A stretch of DNA of 64,000 nt from Heloderma charlesbogerti (GCA_026122225.1 JANEZZ010001901.1:372001-436000), one strand, 5' to 3'; positions 53,881 to 64,000 are shown, counted from the first letter of the stretch. Translations and numbers: made by a program. The notes: generated from the letters alone by a model not told the origin.

Positions 53881-53883
<3 letters not shown>

Positions 53884-53884
53884 T

Positions 53885-54880
53885 TTATGGACATAAATAA
53901 ACTCCTGACTTTGAATTATACTGAAAATTGTTGTTATACATGGAATCTACATGTCAAGAGCTTTCCAATGAAGTGAATTTCATGAGAATCGGTCAATAAG
54001 AAGGTAGTCAAAAAGGGATGACCAACTAACTCCCAATCTGTGTGTATGTGTGTGTGTGTGTAGATATATATATAAATGATAAGACTGGCAATGATCACAC
54101 AACTCTCCTATCCCCACTCCTGCCTTTTTATTTAATTGATGATGTAAAGCTCCATCACACAGAAAGACACTGGGGGATCTCATCACTAATAAGAAAAAAA
54201 ACCTGTGTTCCTGCATGGATGCAATGGTAGCATATGTAAACACTTCAAACTATTGCTGTGCTGAAAATTTCAATTCTTCCATTTTTGGCATTTCATGGGG
54301 GGGGGGAATGAAAACTGTGATGAAAGAGGCTGGGAGAGGTGAAAATTTCAGGGAATGTTCTCCTTGGGGAGGGGCAGGGATTCCACATACCTTTTAAAGT
54401 GTAGGTGATTCTTGAGGGTCTTCTTTCTATTTCTTAAAAACAAAAAAACACCCCTGCCCTTGCACGAGCCCAGGACTCTTCCCCAGCCCAGCAGTTCTTT
54501 CTGAATGCCTATTGGAGAGGAAGAGGTCACATGGTCTCCTCAGAGTTGAGAAAGAACTTCTCTTCAGCTGGAGAAGAATCTTGGGGTCCTGCAAATGCAG
54601 GGTGTGTATGTTTTTAATTAAAAAATAGAAAGAGTGCCCCTCAAGGATCACCTACCCCTAAAAAAAAGTATGTGGAAACCCTGTCCCCCTCCCAAGGAGA
54701 AAATTCTCCAAAATTCTCCCCAAAACCACGCCTCTTTTGCTGGGAGGGAAAAACGTGCCTGAAAATAGGGGGCAGGATTTGGCAGAGCACTACTTCAAAC
54801 ACTTGGTCAATGACGTATTTAAAATAACACACTCTTTAAGCTGGAAAGAAAATCCCAGTTTGCCTTTGGGTTATAGTAGA
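53885..54880. other. No recognised feature; (TG)n at 54040-54060
   Basis: Contains TGTGTGTATGTGTGTGTG and TATATATATA at 54040-54075. A short inverted-type similarity exists between GGTGAAAATTTCAGGGAATG (54340) and AATTCTCCCCAAAACC (54710), not resolved. Confidence 0.3.
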
Positions 54881-55040
54881 GGAGCGACCATAGGTCAATG
54901 GTGCAAGCACATGCTTTGCATGCAGAAGTTTCCAGGTTTGGTCCCCAGTGCGTCACTTTCTAGAAGGGGGCTGGCTTGGAACCTCAAGCAGGCCAGATTT
55001 GCTCCCCTGGCCTGAGGTTCTACACCCCTGATATAAACAG
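54880..55040 (+). repeat. tRNA-SINE head relic next to hAT-F right end
   Basis: GTCAATGGTGCAAGCACATG, CTTTGCATGCAGAAGTTTCC and GGTTTGGTCCCCAG form a tRNA-type head. GGCCTGAGGTTCTACACCCCTG ends at about 55029 and matches the hAT-F right end. Confidence 0.5.
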
Positions 55041-56200
55041 TATAACAAAGCTGGTTCCTGAACTTGCTATTTTTCTTCTTCCCTCCCAACTCCTTTTTCC
55101 TTTTGCATTGCATTTCTTAGGTTACATATGCCACTATTTTCTACAGCAAACAACATTCAGTGCTTTGGTGTGGAGGTGTGGGGAGAGCTGTCTATAAATG
55201 CTCTGAATAAAATAAATCTCATTTCTGACATTTCCAAAGCACAGTTTGTGCACCACTGTTGTGCTTCTGGGACTGACTCCTGTGTGGCCCTACATTTCAG
55301 ACCTCCGGCGTTGGTTTTCCAGACCGCCCTGCTTTCTCCGTCTGCCAGGCTTCCGATGTGAGCAGCTCTGCTCCTCCAACCATGCTGGGCTTCGAGTTAT
55401 TCCCCGAGCCGGCCGGGAAAGCACTGCTCAATAATGCATGGCTACCGTTCAGCCGCTCTCAGCATCCATCAGGCAAAATGATCCGCTCTCAAGTACATCA
55501 GTCACTGGCCTAACACAATTAAAGTAATTGTAAGAGTGCATAGTCATGGGGTCAATGTTATGTTTCCCATTTTGAAAATAAATGTCTCTCTGTTGCCTTG
55601 GTATTTATGGAGCAGCAGGAGACCATTATGCTGTGATAATGTCCGACTACATTGGCATTATCTCTTAATTATACATGTTTGGGAGCATGTGACCGGAGCG
55701 AGCGCTCCTTCGCAGCCGCTGTGATATGCCCTGGCTGGGCTCCTGCAACCTGGTGTAACCCTTCTATCTGTCTCCCTGTCATTCCACACTCAGCGTGTAA
55801 CTGCTGGTGGAGAAGGGAGCAGAGGGAGAGACAAACAGCCAACCAACGGAGACAGGTCATTAGAAACTCCAGGTGAAAACAAGCCCAAAGCCATCCCAGA
55901 AGCTTCCTCACCCATGGCATGAACCTCCCTTTGCAAGTTGTGTTACTAAGATACAGCCCAGTGAGTCAGATGCACCAGTCTTGCCTCTCCCTTCAGGCAC
56001 CAAGTCCGCTTTTTAAAAAAGAACCATGCAGGTGTTTATGTCTATGTGTGTCCATCCTTTATCTTACGCACACCCATACACACAAAATATCACAAATATT
56101 TTAGCAACAGTTGCAACCCTGCCCTGGGGATGGCGGTGGGAGTGTGTGCATGATGTCATAGGCACTAACCAGTAGATGCCCACCACAACTGCCATATTTT
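55040..56200. other. Unique-looking DNA (possible conserved non-coding segment)
   Basis: From about 55430 to 55700 there are no simple repeats, no CpG clusters and several AATTA motifs (CACAATTAAAGTAATTG, CTCTTAATTATAC). No exon found. Confidence 0.3.
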
Positions 56201-56317
56201 CTTCCAGTTCTACATGCACCATGCCCCAGCATCCAAAAAGAAAATCTGCAGAACTTTTTTTTTCTTTTTTCTGGAGACAACTTCAGGAGATTTTGCCCAC
56301 CAGACTAATTGTGTTAG

Positions 56318-56625
56318 GCCAATGACAGATGTACTTGATGTACTACCCCCACCTGATGTACTACCCCCACCCCATGATCTACAGGCTGAGGGGTGCCGTG
56401 CAGTCTGCAGGGCACCGGGGGGGGGGAATGAAATTTGGCAGCAAACCACTCCATAGCACTCCATAGTGCTCCATAGTCCTAGAAGAGTTAAATTAGCTTT
56501 TTCTCAAGCTAAATTTGACTATTTTAATGCTGCAAAGTGGCTATGGAGTGCTAAAAGGGTCAAATTAAGCTTCAGAACAAACTAAATTTCACCCTTTTAG
56601 CGCTCCATGGCGCTAAAAGTGACAA
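56318..56625. repeat. Short tandem and inverted phrases
   Basis: TTGATGTACTACCCCCACC and CTGATGTACTACCCCCACC repeat at 56335-56370. Inverted CTCCATAG phrases follow at 56450-56475, and GAGTGCTAAAAGGGTCAAAT recurs, in diverged form, at about 28245. Confidence 0.4.
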
Positions 56626-56639
56626 TTTTTTTCAATTAA

Positions 56640-56850
56640 AAGAACACTTATGTATTTACAACAATTTTATACCACCCCTCATCAACTAAATCCACTGGGC
56701 AGTTTACACAAGATAAAAATACATACATACATACATACATACATACAAAATCAAACAGAATAGCAGTATCAATACATACAGGATAAAACCTACAGAAGCC
56801 AGCATAAAATCAGCACAAGATGAGCAGAAAATCACTATAAAACTATGTCA
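56640..56850 (-). repeat. LINE 3' tail with (CATA)n
   Basis: ATTTTATACCACCCCTCATC, CACTGGGCAGTTTACACAAG, then ACATACATAC repeats at 56711-56745, and A-rich DNA. Confidence 0.55.
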
Positions 56851-57187
56851 ACAACATCATTTTCTAGTGCATATCTCTGTCTGGATGGTTTTCATAACAA
56901 CCCAGTTCATCGTTGGGCATATCTGTGCAAGAGGCCTTTTGCTGAACGCATGAGTAGTCCCAAGCAACCCTGAGCATGTATTCCTGTCAATGTAATGTGT
57001 GAATCAGCTGGCAGTAATTCCTGCCGCTGAGCCCTTGGCTGAACTTTAGCAGACGTAGGGCTCAAAAAGTCTCCCAGAGTGGCTTACAAAAATCTGTGAT
57101 GAGACGGTCCCTGCCCTCAGGATCTAAAAGGCATGACACAAAAGGAGAAGGGTGGAGAAAGAAAGCAAACTTGGGTGCTAGTTCTTA

Positions 57188-57381
57188 GATACAGCAAAGT
57201 CCACTCTGGATTTTTCAGTCACAACCAGTCAGCACTCTAAAGGAGCTATCCAAGGTGCTGAACCCAATCCCCAAACCGGGTTCAGCACCATGGGCAGCTC
57301 CTTTAGAGTGCTGACTGGTTCTGACTGACACCAAGAGCAGATTCAGAGCCCCTCTGAATGTGGTGCCAGCAGCCTCCACTG
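57188..57381. mobile_element. hAT-A MITE, left end truncated
   Basis: ACCAGTCAGCACTCTAAAGG, AGCTCCTTTAGAGTGCTGAC (palindrome), and right end CAGCCTCCACTG. Confidence 0.65.
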
Positions 57382-57393
57382 CTCCATCTAGAG

Positions 57394-57780
57394 CGGGGGT
57401 GTTGAACCTGAGGCCCGGGGGCCAAACCTGGCCCATCTGGGAACCCAATGTAGCCCTCCGGGGCTCCCCAGATGACCCTGGCCCTTTCCCCCGACCACTG
57501 GGCATTTGATACTTTCCCGGCTCTTGTGTAGCTTTCCCCGCACTTGAAATGCCTCTGCTAAGGCTTAGCTACTGGCAGTATGGCTTAATACTACAACAGG
57601 CTGGCCTGATTGGCATTCTGGCCCTGCCCCCTTGGCCTCCAGACCCACTCACCGATGGAATGCTGCCCCCGAGAGCTTCTCCTCACCTCTCATCTCGAGA
57701 GGCAGAGACCCCTGAATCCCAGATGCCAGGGAGTCCGGCCCAACGGCCAGGGAAGGGTGCCAGCACCACAATCCACTTGT
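57394..57780 (+). mobile_element. hAT-F relic
   Basis: GTGTTGAACCTGAGGCCCG and GGGGCCAAACCTGGCCC, GAAATGCCTCTGCTAAGG, GGAATGCTGCCCCCGAGAG; colinear with 46825-47162, then diverging. Confidence 0.5.
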
Positions 57781-57781
57781 G

Positions 57782-57890
57782 AGTTTCCCAGAGGCATCTT
57801 GCTGCCAACGGATGGAAACGGGATGCTGGGCCAGACAGACCTTGGTCTGATCCAGCAAGGCCATCCTTCCGTTCTGAAGCGTTCAAAGAC
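57782..57890 (+). repeat. CR1-group LINE tail relic
   Basis: GATGCTGGGCCAGACAGACC, TTGGTCTGATCCAGCAAGG and TTCCGTTCTGA. Confidence 0.5.
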
Positions 57891-57962
57891 GAAAACAGTT
57901 CTGCAGCGTATTCGATGATCCCTTATATTACGAAGTCAATATTCCCATGCCTCGGTGGGCTC

Positions 57963-59391
57963 CAGGGCAGGCTGGTGGCTCCGATATCAGTGGGGTGGCG
58001 AATCTCCGCTGGGTTTCAGTCAGAACCAGTCAGAACTCTACAGGAGCTGTCCAAGGCACTCCGGGTTTCAGTCAGAACTCTAAAGGAGCTGTCCAAGGCG
58101 CTCCGGGTTTCAGTCAGAACCAGTCAGAACTCTAAAGGAGCCATCCAAGGAACTCCAGGTTTCAGTCAGAAGCAGTCAGAACTCTAAAGGAGCCGTCCAA
58201 GGCACTCCAGGTTTCAGTCAGAACCAGTCAGAACTCTAAAGGAGCCATCCAAGGCACTCCAGGTTTCAGTCAGAACCAGTCAGAACTCTAAAGGAGCTGT
58301 CCAAGGCACTCCGGGTTTCAGTCAGAACTCTAAAGGAGCTGTCCAAGGCACTCCAGGTTTCAGTCAGAACCAGTCAGAACTCTAAAGGAGCTGTCCAAGG
58401 CACTCCAGGTTTCATTCAGAACCAGTCAGAACTCTAAAGGAGCTGTCCAAGGCACTCCGGGTTTCATTCAGAACCAATTGGAACTCTAAAGGAGCTGTCC
58501 AAGGCACTCCGGGTTTCATTCAGAACCAGTCGGAACTCTAAAGGAGCTGTCCAAGGCACTCCGGGTTTCAATCACAACCAGTCGGAGCTCTAAAGGAGCT
58601 ATCCAAGGTCCTCTGCGTTTCAGTCAGAACCAGTCAGAACTCTAAAGGAGCCATCCAAGGCACTCCAGGTTTCAGTCAGAACCAGTCAGAACTCTAAAGG
58701 AGCTGTCCAAGGCACTCCGGGTTTCAGTCAGAACCAGTCGGAGCTCTAAAGGAGCTGTCCAAGGCACTCCAGGTTTCATTCAGAACCAGTCGGAGCTCTA
58801 AAGGAGCTGTCCAAGGCACTCCTGGTTTCATTCAGAACCAATTGGAACTCTAAAGGAGCTGTCCAAGGCACTCCGGGTTTCATTCTGTACCAATTGGAAC
58901 TCTAAAGGAGCCATCCAAGGCACTCCAGGTTTCAGTCAGAACCAGTCAGAACTCTAAAGGAGCTGTCCAAGGCACTCCAGGTTTCAGTCAGAACCAGTCA
59001 GAACTCTAAAGGAGCCATCCAAGGCACTCCAGGTTTCAGTCAGAACCAGTCAGAACTCTAAAGGAGCTGTCCAAGGCACTCCGGGTTTCAGTCAGAACCA
59101 GTCGGAGCTCTAAAGGAGTTGTCCAAGGCACTCTGGGTTTCAGTCAGAACCAATTGGAAGTCAAAAGGAGCTGTCCAAGTCACTCCGGGTTTCAGTCGGA
59201 ACTCGAAAGGAGCTGTCCAAGGCACTCCGGGTTTCAGTCAGAACCAGTAGGAACTCTAAAGGAGTTGTCCAAGGCACTCCGGGTTTCAGTCAGAACCAGT
59301 CAGAACTCGAAAGGAGCTGTCCAAGGCGCGAAGAGTGAAACCCAGAGCAGATTCACTGCCCCACTGTCATCAGAGCCACCAGCTTCCACTG
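57963..59391. mobile_element. hAT-A MITE with its interior expanded to a 52-bp satellite
   Basis: Identical GTGGGCTC lies at 57955-57962 and 59392-59399, an exact 8-bp duplication. The left arm (CAGGGCAGGCTGGTGGCTCC, about 48 bp) and right arm (GAGCCACCAGCTTCCACTG) are the inverted hAT-A ends. Between them (58008-59333), about 26 tandem units replace the single unit of copies such as 25160-25318. Each unit is near 52 bp; 42-bp units lack one copy of an internal AGAACCAGTC-type 10-bp duplication. The whole is 1,429 bp. Forward open frames in the array are by-products of the repeat. Confidence 0.9.
58008..59333. repeat. About 26 copies of a 52-bp tandem unit
   Basis: Unit phrases: GGTTTCAGTCAGAACCAGTC, AGAACTCTAAAGGAGC and TGTCCAAGGCACTCC. 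I count 26 unit ends (TCCAAGG type). Variants AATTGGAACTC and AGTCGGAGCTC cluster in runs, suggesting local copying. Three 42-bp units lie at about 58059, 58311 and 59184. Confidence 0.92.
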
Positions 59392-59399
59392 GTGGGCTC

Positions 59400-59766
59400 C
59401 CTGCACTCTACCTTTGCTCCTCCCTCCCTCCTGCTCCACCCCTGCCCCCCGCCCCACCATTGGGCCTCAACCTCCCTTTCGCCCTACCGAGATGGAGCGA
59501 GGGCAGCATCTTCCCGTCCGAACTGCCGCTCAGTAGCCCACTTTGCTCAGGAAGGGGAGGAGACAGGAAGGATGAAGCGCTACCACTGCCACCCGGAGGG
59601 GGGGGCTTCACCACAACCATCAGCGGCAGCTGCTCCTCTTCAGAAGCAGCTCGTCACAGGCCAGTGGTGCTGGCGGCCCCCCAAAGCTCCTGGGGCCTCA
59701 GCAGCTTCCCAACAGCATCAGCCTCGGCGCCCACCCTGAACAGGGTCTGCTGAATCCAACCCCTAC
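59400..59766. other. GC-rich unassigned block
   Basis: CpG- and C-rich sequence (for example CCCGCCCCACCATTGGGCC). Open frames exist on both strands without motif. Possible GC-rich element or small CpG island. Confidence 0.3.
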
Positions 59767-60336
59767 TAGGGATGTCAGAGAAATCCGCTGTGGATTCAAA
59801 TGAGGCCGGATTCTTTGGAATCTGGCCTCAGGAATCCGCAGTGGATCAGGACCACTTACCTCCGCTCCAGGAGGACTGGAGGCGGAATGGCACTCGGCTG
59901 CTTCTTGCCAGCCAGAGCCGTTCACCTCCTCCTTGTCCCTGCCGATTGCCATGTCTTAAAAAAAAAAAGGCGATTGGGAGGATGTGCCCATAGACTTAGA
60001 TGCAAATATAGTCATGAATCTTGCATCTAAGTCTATGTGTCCATAGGCTGATATGCAAGATTCATGTCTCTATTTTGCATATAAGTCTATGGGCACATCC
60101 TGCCGATCGCCGGCTTGTTTGTTTTTTAAGACATGGCAATCGGCAGGGACAGGGAGGAGGCTAATGACTCTGGCTGGCAGGAGGGAAGGTAAGCAGCCCC
60201 CAAGCCAGTTCCCCCCCCCCCAGAATCCTTGCAGAGCGGAGCCACTCTGGAGGATTCTGGGGGGGGGAGGAATGGATCGCCTCCCCCGCCCCGGATTCCC
60301 CACCGGAACAGACGGTGCAGAATCCGTACACCCCTA
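59767..60336. mobile_element. hAT palindrome, family hAT-D
   Basis: TAGGGATGTCAGAGAAATCC at the left, GTACACCCCTA at the right; the same design as 4005-4507. The centre contains inverted TGCATCTAAGTCTATG phrases. The flanking 8-bp repeat is not convincing. Confidence 0.65.
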
Positions 60337-61105
60337 ACCCTCTTCTGAAAGCGATGGAGGTTGATTATCCCCAGATCTATGAACTCCTGTCCACCCCAGC
60401 TGGGAATGGCATCTCAGCGGCGCACGATTGCTGAAGAAAAAAACTGCCTAACTGATGTTGTTCCCCTTCTGATTTTGCAGGAGCAGAAGAGCTGCATGAG
60501 CGTTGAGAACATGGTAAACCCAGCTGAGTTTACCAAGAACGATCAATGTGTTAATCGGCAAAAGATGACAATACTGCCCTTTGTTCCTGAAAGCCCGGGG
60601 CAGGTCGGATCCACGCTCCTAGAACAGACATGCTTCCACCAAAGAGTTGGCTGGCCTACAGTGCTGGCACTCGGCCAGCTGAATTAGAAAGCCGTGGCCT
60701 TGTTCCCCCCCACCCTGGAGAATCAGGCCTGGCTCTTTGCCACAATGGCCTGACCTTTCATGAGAGATTACCTTCTGGAAGATATTATCTATCTTCTCTT
60801 TAGCATGGAAAGAATCAAAGAAAAGCGGGGGTGGGTGGGGGGAGTTTCATCTTAAATAAATTCTATGCATGCCTGCATCTATCCGTAGAAAATGGCCACT
60901 GTGTTACACTAGATGACCTTCAGAACTGGTTGGCCCAACGGAGCATGAACTGATGCAGGCAAACCAGATGTCATCAGTTTGCAATGTGTATTTCAAGGCT
61001 TGAAATGTTTCAACAGCCTTGAAATGTTTACTCCACTGAGGGAAGCTGGAAGGCAGGGACCCACAGAAGACCTGAACCACAAAGTCTCCAATTTATTTTA
61101 TTTTG
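60337..61105. other. No recognised feature
   Basis: At 60461-60480 a pyrimidine-rich tract ending TTTTGCAG is followed by a 68-codon open frame to 60687. This could look like an exon, but the sequence has no motif that I know. Otherwise unassigned. Confidence 0.25.
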
Positions 61106-61108
61106 GGC

Positions 61109-61302
61109 GCAATCCTATGTGGATTGCTGGCAGCCTCCAAACTTGGAGGCTGCCGGGTATCCAATGCAGGGCAGGAGGACAGCAATCTTTGCCTCCATGC
61201 TCCAGCCACCCTGCATTTCTGCTAGATGGGCGATTTTGGCCATCTAGCAGCAGAGCCTCAGAAGGGGAGGGAAGGAGGCTGGGCTGGCCAGAGGATACAT
61301 TT
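61109..61302. repeat. Harbinger-like element, left part
   Basis: GGGCGCAATCCTATGTGGAT, GGCAGCCTCCAAACTTGGAG, ATCCAATGCAGGGCAGGAGG, GCTAGATGGGCGATTTTGGC. Colinear with 43931-44130. Confidence 0.6.
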
Positions 61303-61925
61303 ATTTATTTACTTATTACATTTATATTCCTCCTCAAGGAACCCAAGGTGGCGTACATAATCCTCCTCTGCATCCCACCAGTACAAGACATACACTATGG
61401 TGGGACATGGGAGAGGGCCTTCTCTGCTGTGGCACCCCAGTTCTGGAATGCCCTCCCCTTGAAGGCCCGATTGGCGCAGACATTGGTCTCATTTCGGCAC
61501 CAAGTAAAAACGTGGCTTTTTACCAAAGCCTTTGAGGGCTAAATGCATTCCCTAGCACATTGTTTTAACTGTTTTTTCCCCCCAATTTTAACTGGTTTTA
61601 GCTTGTTCAATAGTTTAACACGTTTTTAGGTGTTTAAATTATTTATTGTTTTATACTGTTTACATTGATTTTATCTGTATGCTGCCCTGAGATCTTAATG
61701 ATATAGGGTGGGATATAAATGTTTTAAATAAATAAAATATAATATAATAATCCCCATGCTCTCTATTTTATCCTCACAACAACAACCCTGTGAGGTAGGT
61801 TGGGCTGAGAGTCTGTGACTGGCCCAAAGTCACCCAGTGAGCTTCCATGGCCAAGTGGAGACTAGAACCCAGATCTCCCAACTCCCAGTCCAACACTCTA
61901 GCCGCTACACCACACTGGCTCTCGT
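61303..61925 (-). mobile_element. CORE-type tRNA SINE, split by an L2-like LINE
   Basis: The right part, 61749-61925, contains on the minus strand the tRNA-like head (GTGGTGTAGCGGCTAGAG), GGGTTCTAGTCTCC, and the CORE phrase CACTGGGTGACTTTGGGCC. The left part (61303-61364) is the SINE tail (CCAAGGTGGCGTACATAATC). The L2 insertion separates them. Confidence 0.65.
61365..61748 (+). repeat. L2-like LINE 3' end
   Basis: The frame reads LLCIPPVQDIHYGGTWERAF and SAVAPQFWNALPLKARLAQ, then VKTWLFTKAFEG, a stop, and a tail CTGCCCTGAGATCTTAATGA, GGGATATAAATG, AAATAAATAAA. A 5'-truncated insertion into the SINE; flanks ATAATCCTC/ATAATCCCC support target-primed entry. Confidence 0.75.
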
Positions 61926-61929
61926 ATTG

Positions 61930-62200
61930 CAGCTGCCCTAGTCTCCTCCCCTCCCTGCTCCCAGGAACACCCCCTTTCCCCCCATCTCCACACCTGTTTT
62001 CTGAGTATGGAGAAGTAGCTGGCATGGTTCCCTCAGTGCTGGCTACAAGGGCGAGGGGGGCACAGTTTCCTGGCTCTGAGATCGGAGCCCTGTCTCCAAC
62101 CTTGGAGCCAGGAAACCAAACTATCCTATGCCCCCCACCCCAGGATGTCTGGGGTGGTGGCATAGGATCACTTTCTCCATTGATTTTTGGGGGGTAGTAT
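61930..62200. other. No recognised feature; hairpin at 62118-62168
   Basis: CCTATGCCCCCCACCCCAGG and TCTGGGGTGGTGGCATAGG form a hairpin at about 62125-62168, possibly the right part of the Harbinger-like element begun at 61109. Confidence 0.35.
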
Positions 62201-62204
62201 TTGT

Positions 62205-62420
62205 ATAACGTTTAGTATAATAAAATCTCAAAGTGGCTGACATACAAAAATTAAAAATCGCTCTTAAAATTCCATGAAACAATTACAACCTACGACAACA
62301 AAGATAAAATTAAAAGAAACAAGAAATAAGAGCAGTAACGTGGGACAGCGCCTAGGATAAGCCAGGAAAAGCTTGCATAAGCAAGTACGCGTTCAAGAGG
62401 CATTTAAAACATACCACATT
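62205..62420 (-). repeat. LINE 3' tail fragment
   Basis: TTGTATAACGTTTAGTATAA, AAATCTCAAAGTGGCTGACA, then A-rich DNA; a diverged member of the minus-strand LINE tails. Confidence 0.45.
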
Positions 62421-62900
62421 TTCAGTTCCATCTACAGCAGTAGAACCAAGTACACCAGTAATGAGGTGACCCGGTGAGGGACAGGTGAGGGTTTCATTTT
62501 GTCCATTTTTCAATAAACAGGAAAGGACTTAAGCGTTAAACATGCAAATATGGGAGAAACTGACAAGATGCATCAGGCCCAGGGCTTTGAGTGCTTAGCT
62601 CTTCAAAATCCCTGTGTGTATCCAACCATGTTTGCAGTGGTGAGTTCCCACCTCTTTTTTTCTGGCAGGCTCCTCACCCTTAATAGCCACATGGCAGGCA
62701 GGTATAACATGGTTTCCTCTGTGCTAGGAGAAGCTGTACCTATTGAAACTGGCTAGTGCAGATGGGTGAGACATTTCTTTCCGGCACATTGAAGCTGCAG
62801 GGTTGATATTTAGGGGGTACAAAGGACATAATTAGATATTATAGAGGATGTGTTTCCCCAGTAACATTTGAACGCATGGAGGTAGCAGGCTTGCATAGGG
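62420..62900. other. No recognised feature
   Basis: Unassigned. Confidence 0.3.
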
Positions 62901-62904
62901 GGCT

Positions 62905-63568
62905 CAGGGCAGGCTGTGTTCGGGATGGGTGGATTCCCTACCTGCTGCTCCAGGGGGAATCCGCCCATGGGGGGAGGCGATCCGTTCCTCCCCCCGGAAT
63001 CCTGGCCAGCTGGCTCTGCTCCGAGGTGATTCTGCAGAGCTGCCGGCTGGCTCCGAAGCACCAGTGATACGGCCGGCATTGCCGTATCGCTGGCTGAGGG
63101 GGACTGTCTCTGGATGCAAATAGTGTCCAATACGCCATTTGTGGCTGCAAAGGTCTTAGTTTAAGGTAAATGCAGCCATAAACTAAGACCTTTACGGCCG
63201 CAAATGGCATACGGGACGCCATTTGTGTCCAGAGACAGTCTCCCTCAGCCAGCGATATGGCAATGCCATATTCATCATCGTTGCTGTATCGCTGGTGCTC
63301 CGGAGCCGGCCAGCGGCTCCACTGAATCGCTGCAAGGAGGGTCTGGCCAAAGAGGATTCTGGAGGGAGGCGGAGGTAAGTGCTCCATTCTGCCACGGACT
63401 CTGGGGGAGTTCTGAAGAATCTGGCCTCATTGGGGTTTGTGGCGGAATTCTCCGCCATCCCTAGGCTGTGTAGCACACAGCTCTCTCCTCCGACACCTTG
63501 CTGCCACCTCCCAGCATTTGCTGCCTGAGGAGACTGCCTCATTCTGCCTAATGGCAGGCTGGCCCTGG
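62905..63568. mobile_element. hAT-E relic, split by hAT-D
   Basis: The left CAGGGCAGGC (62905-62914) and right part 63464-63559 (CTGCCTGAGGAGACTGCCTC, GGCAGGCTGGCCCTG) are hAT-E pieces. The hAT-D element separates them. Confidence 0.55.
62920..63463. mobile_element. hAT palindrome, family hAT-D, exact 8-bp TSD
   Basis: TCGGGATG at the left, GCCATCCCTA at the right, flanked by GGCTGTGT at 62912-62919 and 63464-63471. Inner arms TAGTTTAAGG and the GGTCTTAGTTTA/TAAACTAAGACC palindrome are at about 63153-63192. Confidence 0.8.
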
Positions 63569-63572
63569 GTGG

Positions 63573-63842
63573 CCACCAACTGAGACGGCTTTAAGAAGGG
63601 AGAAGGCAAATTCATGGAGGATAAGGAATAGCTGCTTGTCTTGACGGCTATGTGCTCCCTCCAAGATCAGAGGCAGTACACCTTTGTATGCCAATTGCTG
63701 GGACGCAGAAGTGGGAGGATGCCATTGCATTCCTGTCCTACTTGAGGGTTTTCCATGGGCATCTGATTGGGCATTGTAGGAACAAAGAGCTGGACTAGAC
63801 AGGCCTGTGATCTGATCCAGCAGGGCTCTTTTTATGTTCCTA
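63573..63842 (+). repeat. CR1-group LINE 3' end
   Basis: GTGGCCACCAACTGAGACGG, AAATTCATGGAGGATAAGG (KFMEDK-like), AGAGCTGGACTAGACAGGCC, TGTGATCTGATCCAGCAGGG and TTTTTATGTTCCTA. Confidence 0.65.
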
Positions 63843-64000
63843 CCCTCCCATACCAATTTGTTACTCATGGGACCAGGTTAGGGATGGCTGCTCTGTCTGA
63901 AGGCATCCGCTAACTGTGCCCTCTTTTGTCCTCTTCTTGGACAAGGTATCTCCCATGGTTTGGTGATGGTGTGTAAGCCTGAAGAGGACCTCTGAGGCCA

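Noticed and set aside
59154..59753. 199-codon forward open frame
   Set aside because: It begins in the 52-bp satellite and crosses the hAT-A right arm into GC-rich DNA; no protein motif.
59767..60336. Exact 8-bp TSD for this hAT-D copy
   Set aside because: The flanks ACCCCTAC and ACCCTCTT agree only in part; boundaries are given from the terminal sequences instead.
60461..60687. Candidate host exon after a TTTTGCAG acceptor-like site
   Set aside because: No recognised protein motif, no supporting neighbouring exon and chance open frames of this length are common here.

Overview
This window is repeat-dense, non-coding vertebrate nuclear DNA. The best-supported host is a non-avian reptile, most likely a squamate. 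That is an inference from the mobile elements: two RTE-BovB LINEs (one complete), CR1 LINEs, 5S-rRNA-derived SINEs with a CR1-type tail, L2-like LINEs with CORE-type tRNA SINEs, and very abundant non-autonomous hAT and Harbinger-like DNA transposons. I find no convincing host protein-coding exon, functional tRNA, rRNA gene, CRISPR array or prokaryotic operon. The long open frames are BovB coding sequence, its antisense shadow, or tandem repeats whose period keeps several frames open.

Layout. 0-8 kb: a Harbinger-like element split by a solo LTR (2548-3604), a hAT palindrome with an exact 8-bp target duplication (4005-4507), small MITEs. 8.5-10 kb: a 5S-derived SINE whose tail has become a 17-copy, 44-bp minisatellite, then a compact solo LTR (9642-9937). 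12.9-15.6 kb: an L2-like LINE split by a 5'-truncated BovB with an 11-bp target duplication. 15.9-16.5 kb: a solo LTR with an exact 5-bp duplication. 18-30 kb: CR1-group LINE tails and hAT MITEs, with unique-looking DNA between them. 31-35.5 kb: an L2-like LINE end, a hAT palindrome and a 3.23-kb complete BovB with a 13-bp duplication. 36-48 kb: SINEs, a CR1-group reverse-transcriptase fragment split by a Harbinger-like MITE, a Harbinger-like element split by a solo LTR, and a nest of three hAT elements around a SINE. 50.7-51.3 kb: a third LTR of the same family as those at 2.9 and 44.1 kb. 57-59.4 kb: a hAT MITE whose interior has expanded to about 26 tandem units. 59.7-63.8 kb: hAT palindromes, an L2 nested in a SINE, and a LINE tail.

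The elements act as parasite systems rather than pathways. The LINEs supply reverse transcriptase, and the SINEs here carry tails resembling those of LINEs in the same window (5S SINE with CR1; tRNA SINE with the CR1-group tail; CORE SINE with L2). The MITEs depend on transposases not encoded here. The most unusual signals are two tandem arrays born inside transposable elements (8681-9428 and 57963-59391) and a reading frame conserved at the same offset inside three LTR copies. Stretches listed as having no recognised feature may hold conserved regulatory DNA, but I could not test this.
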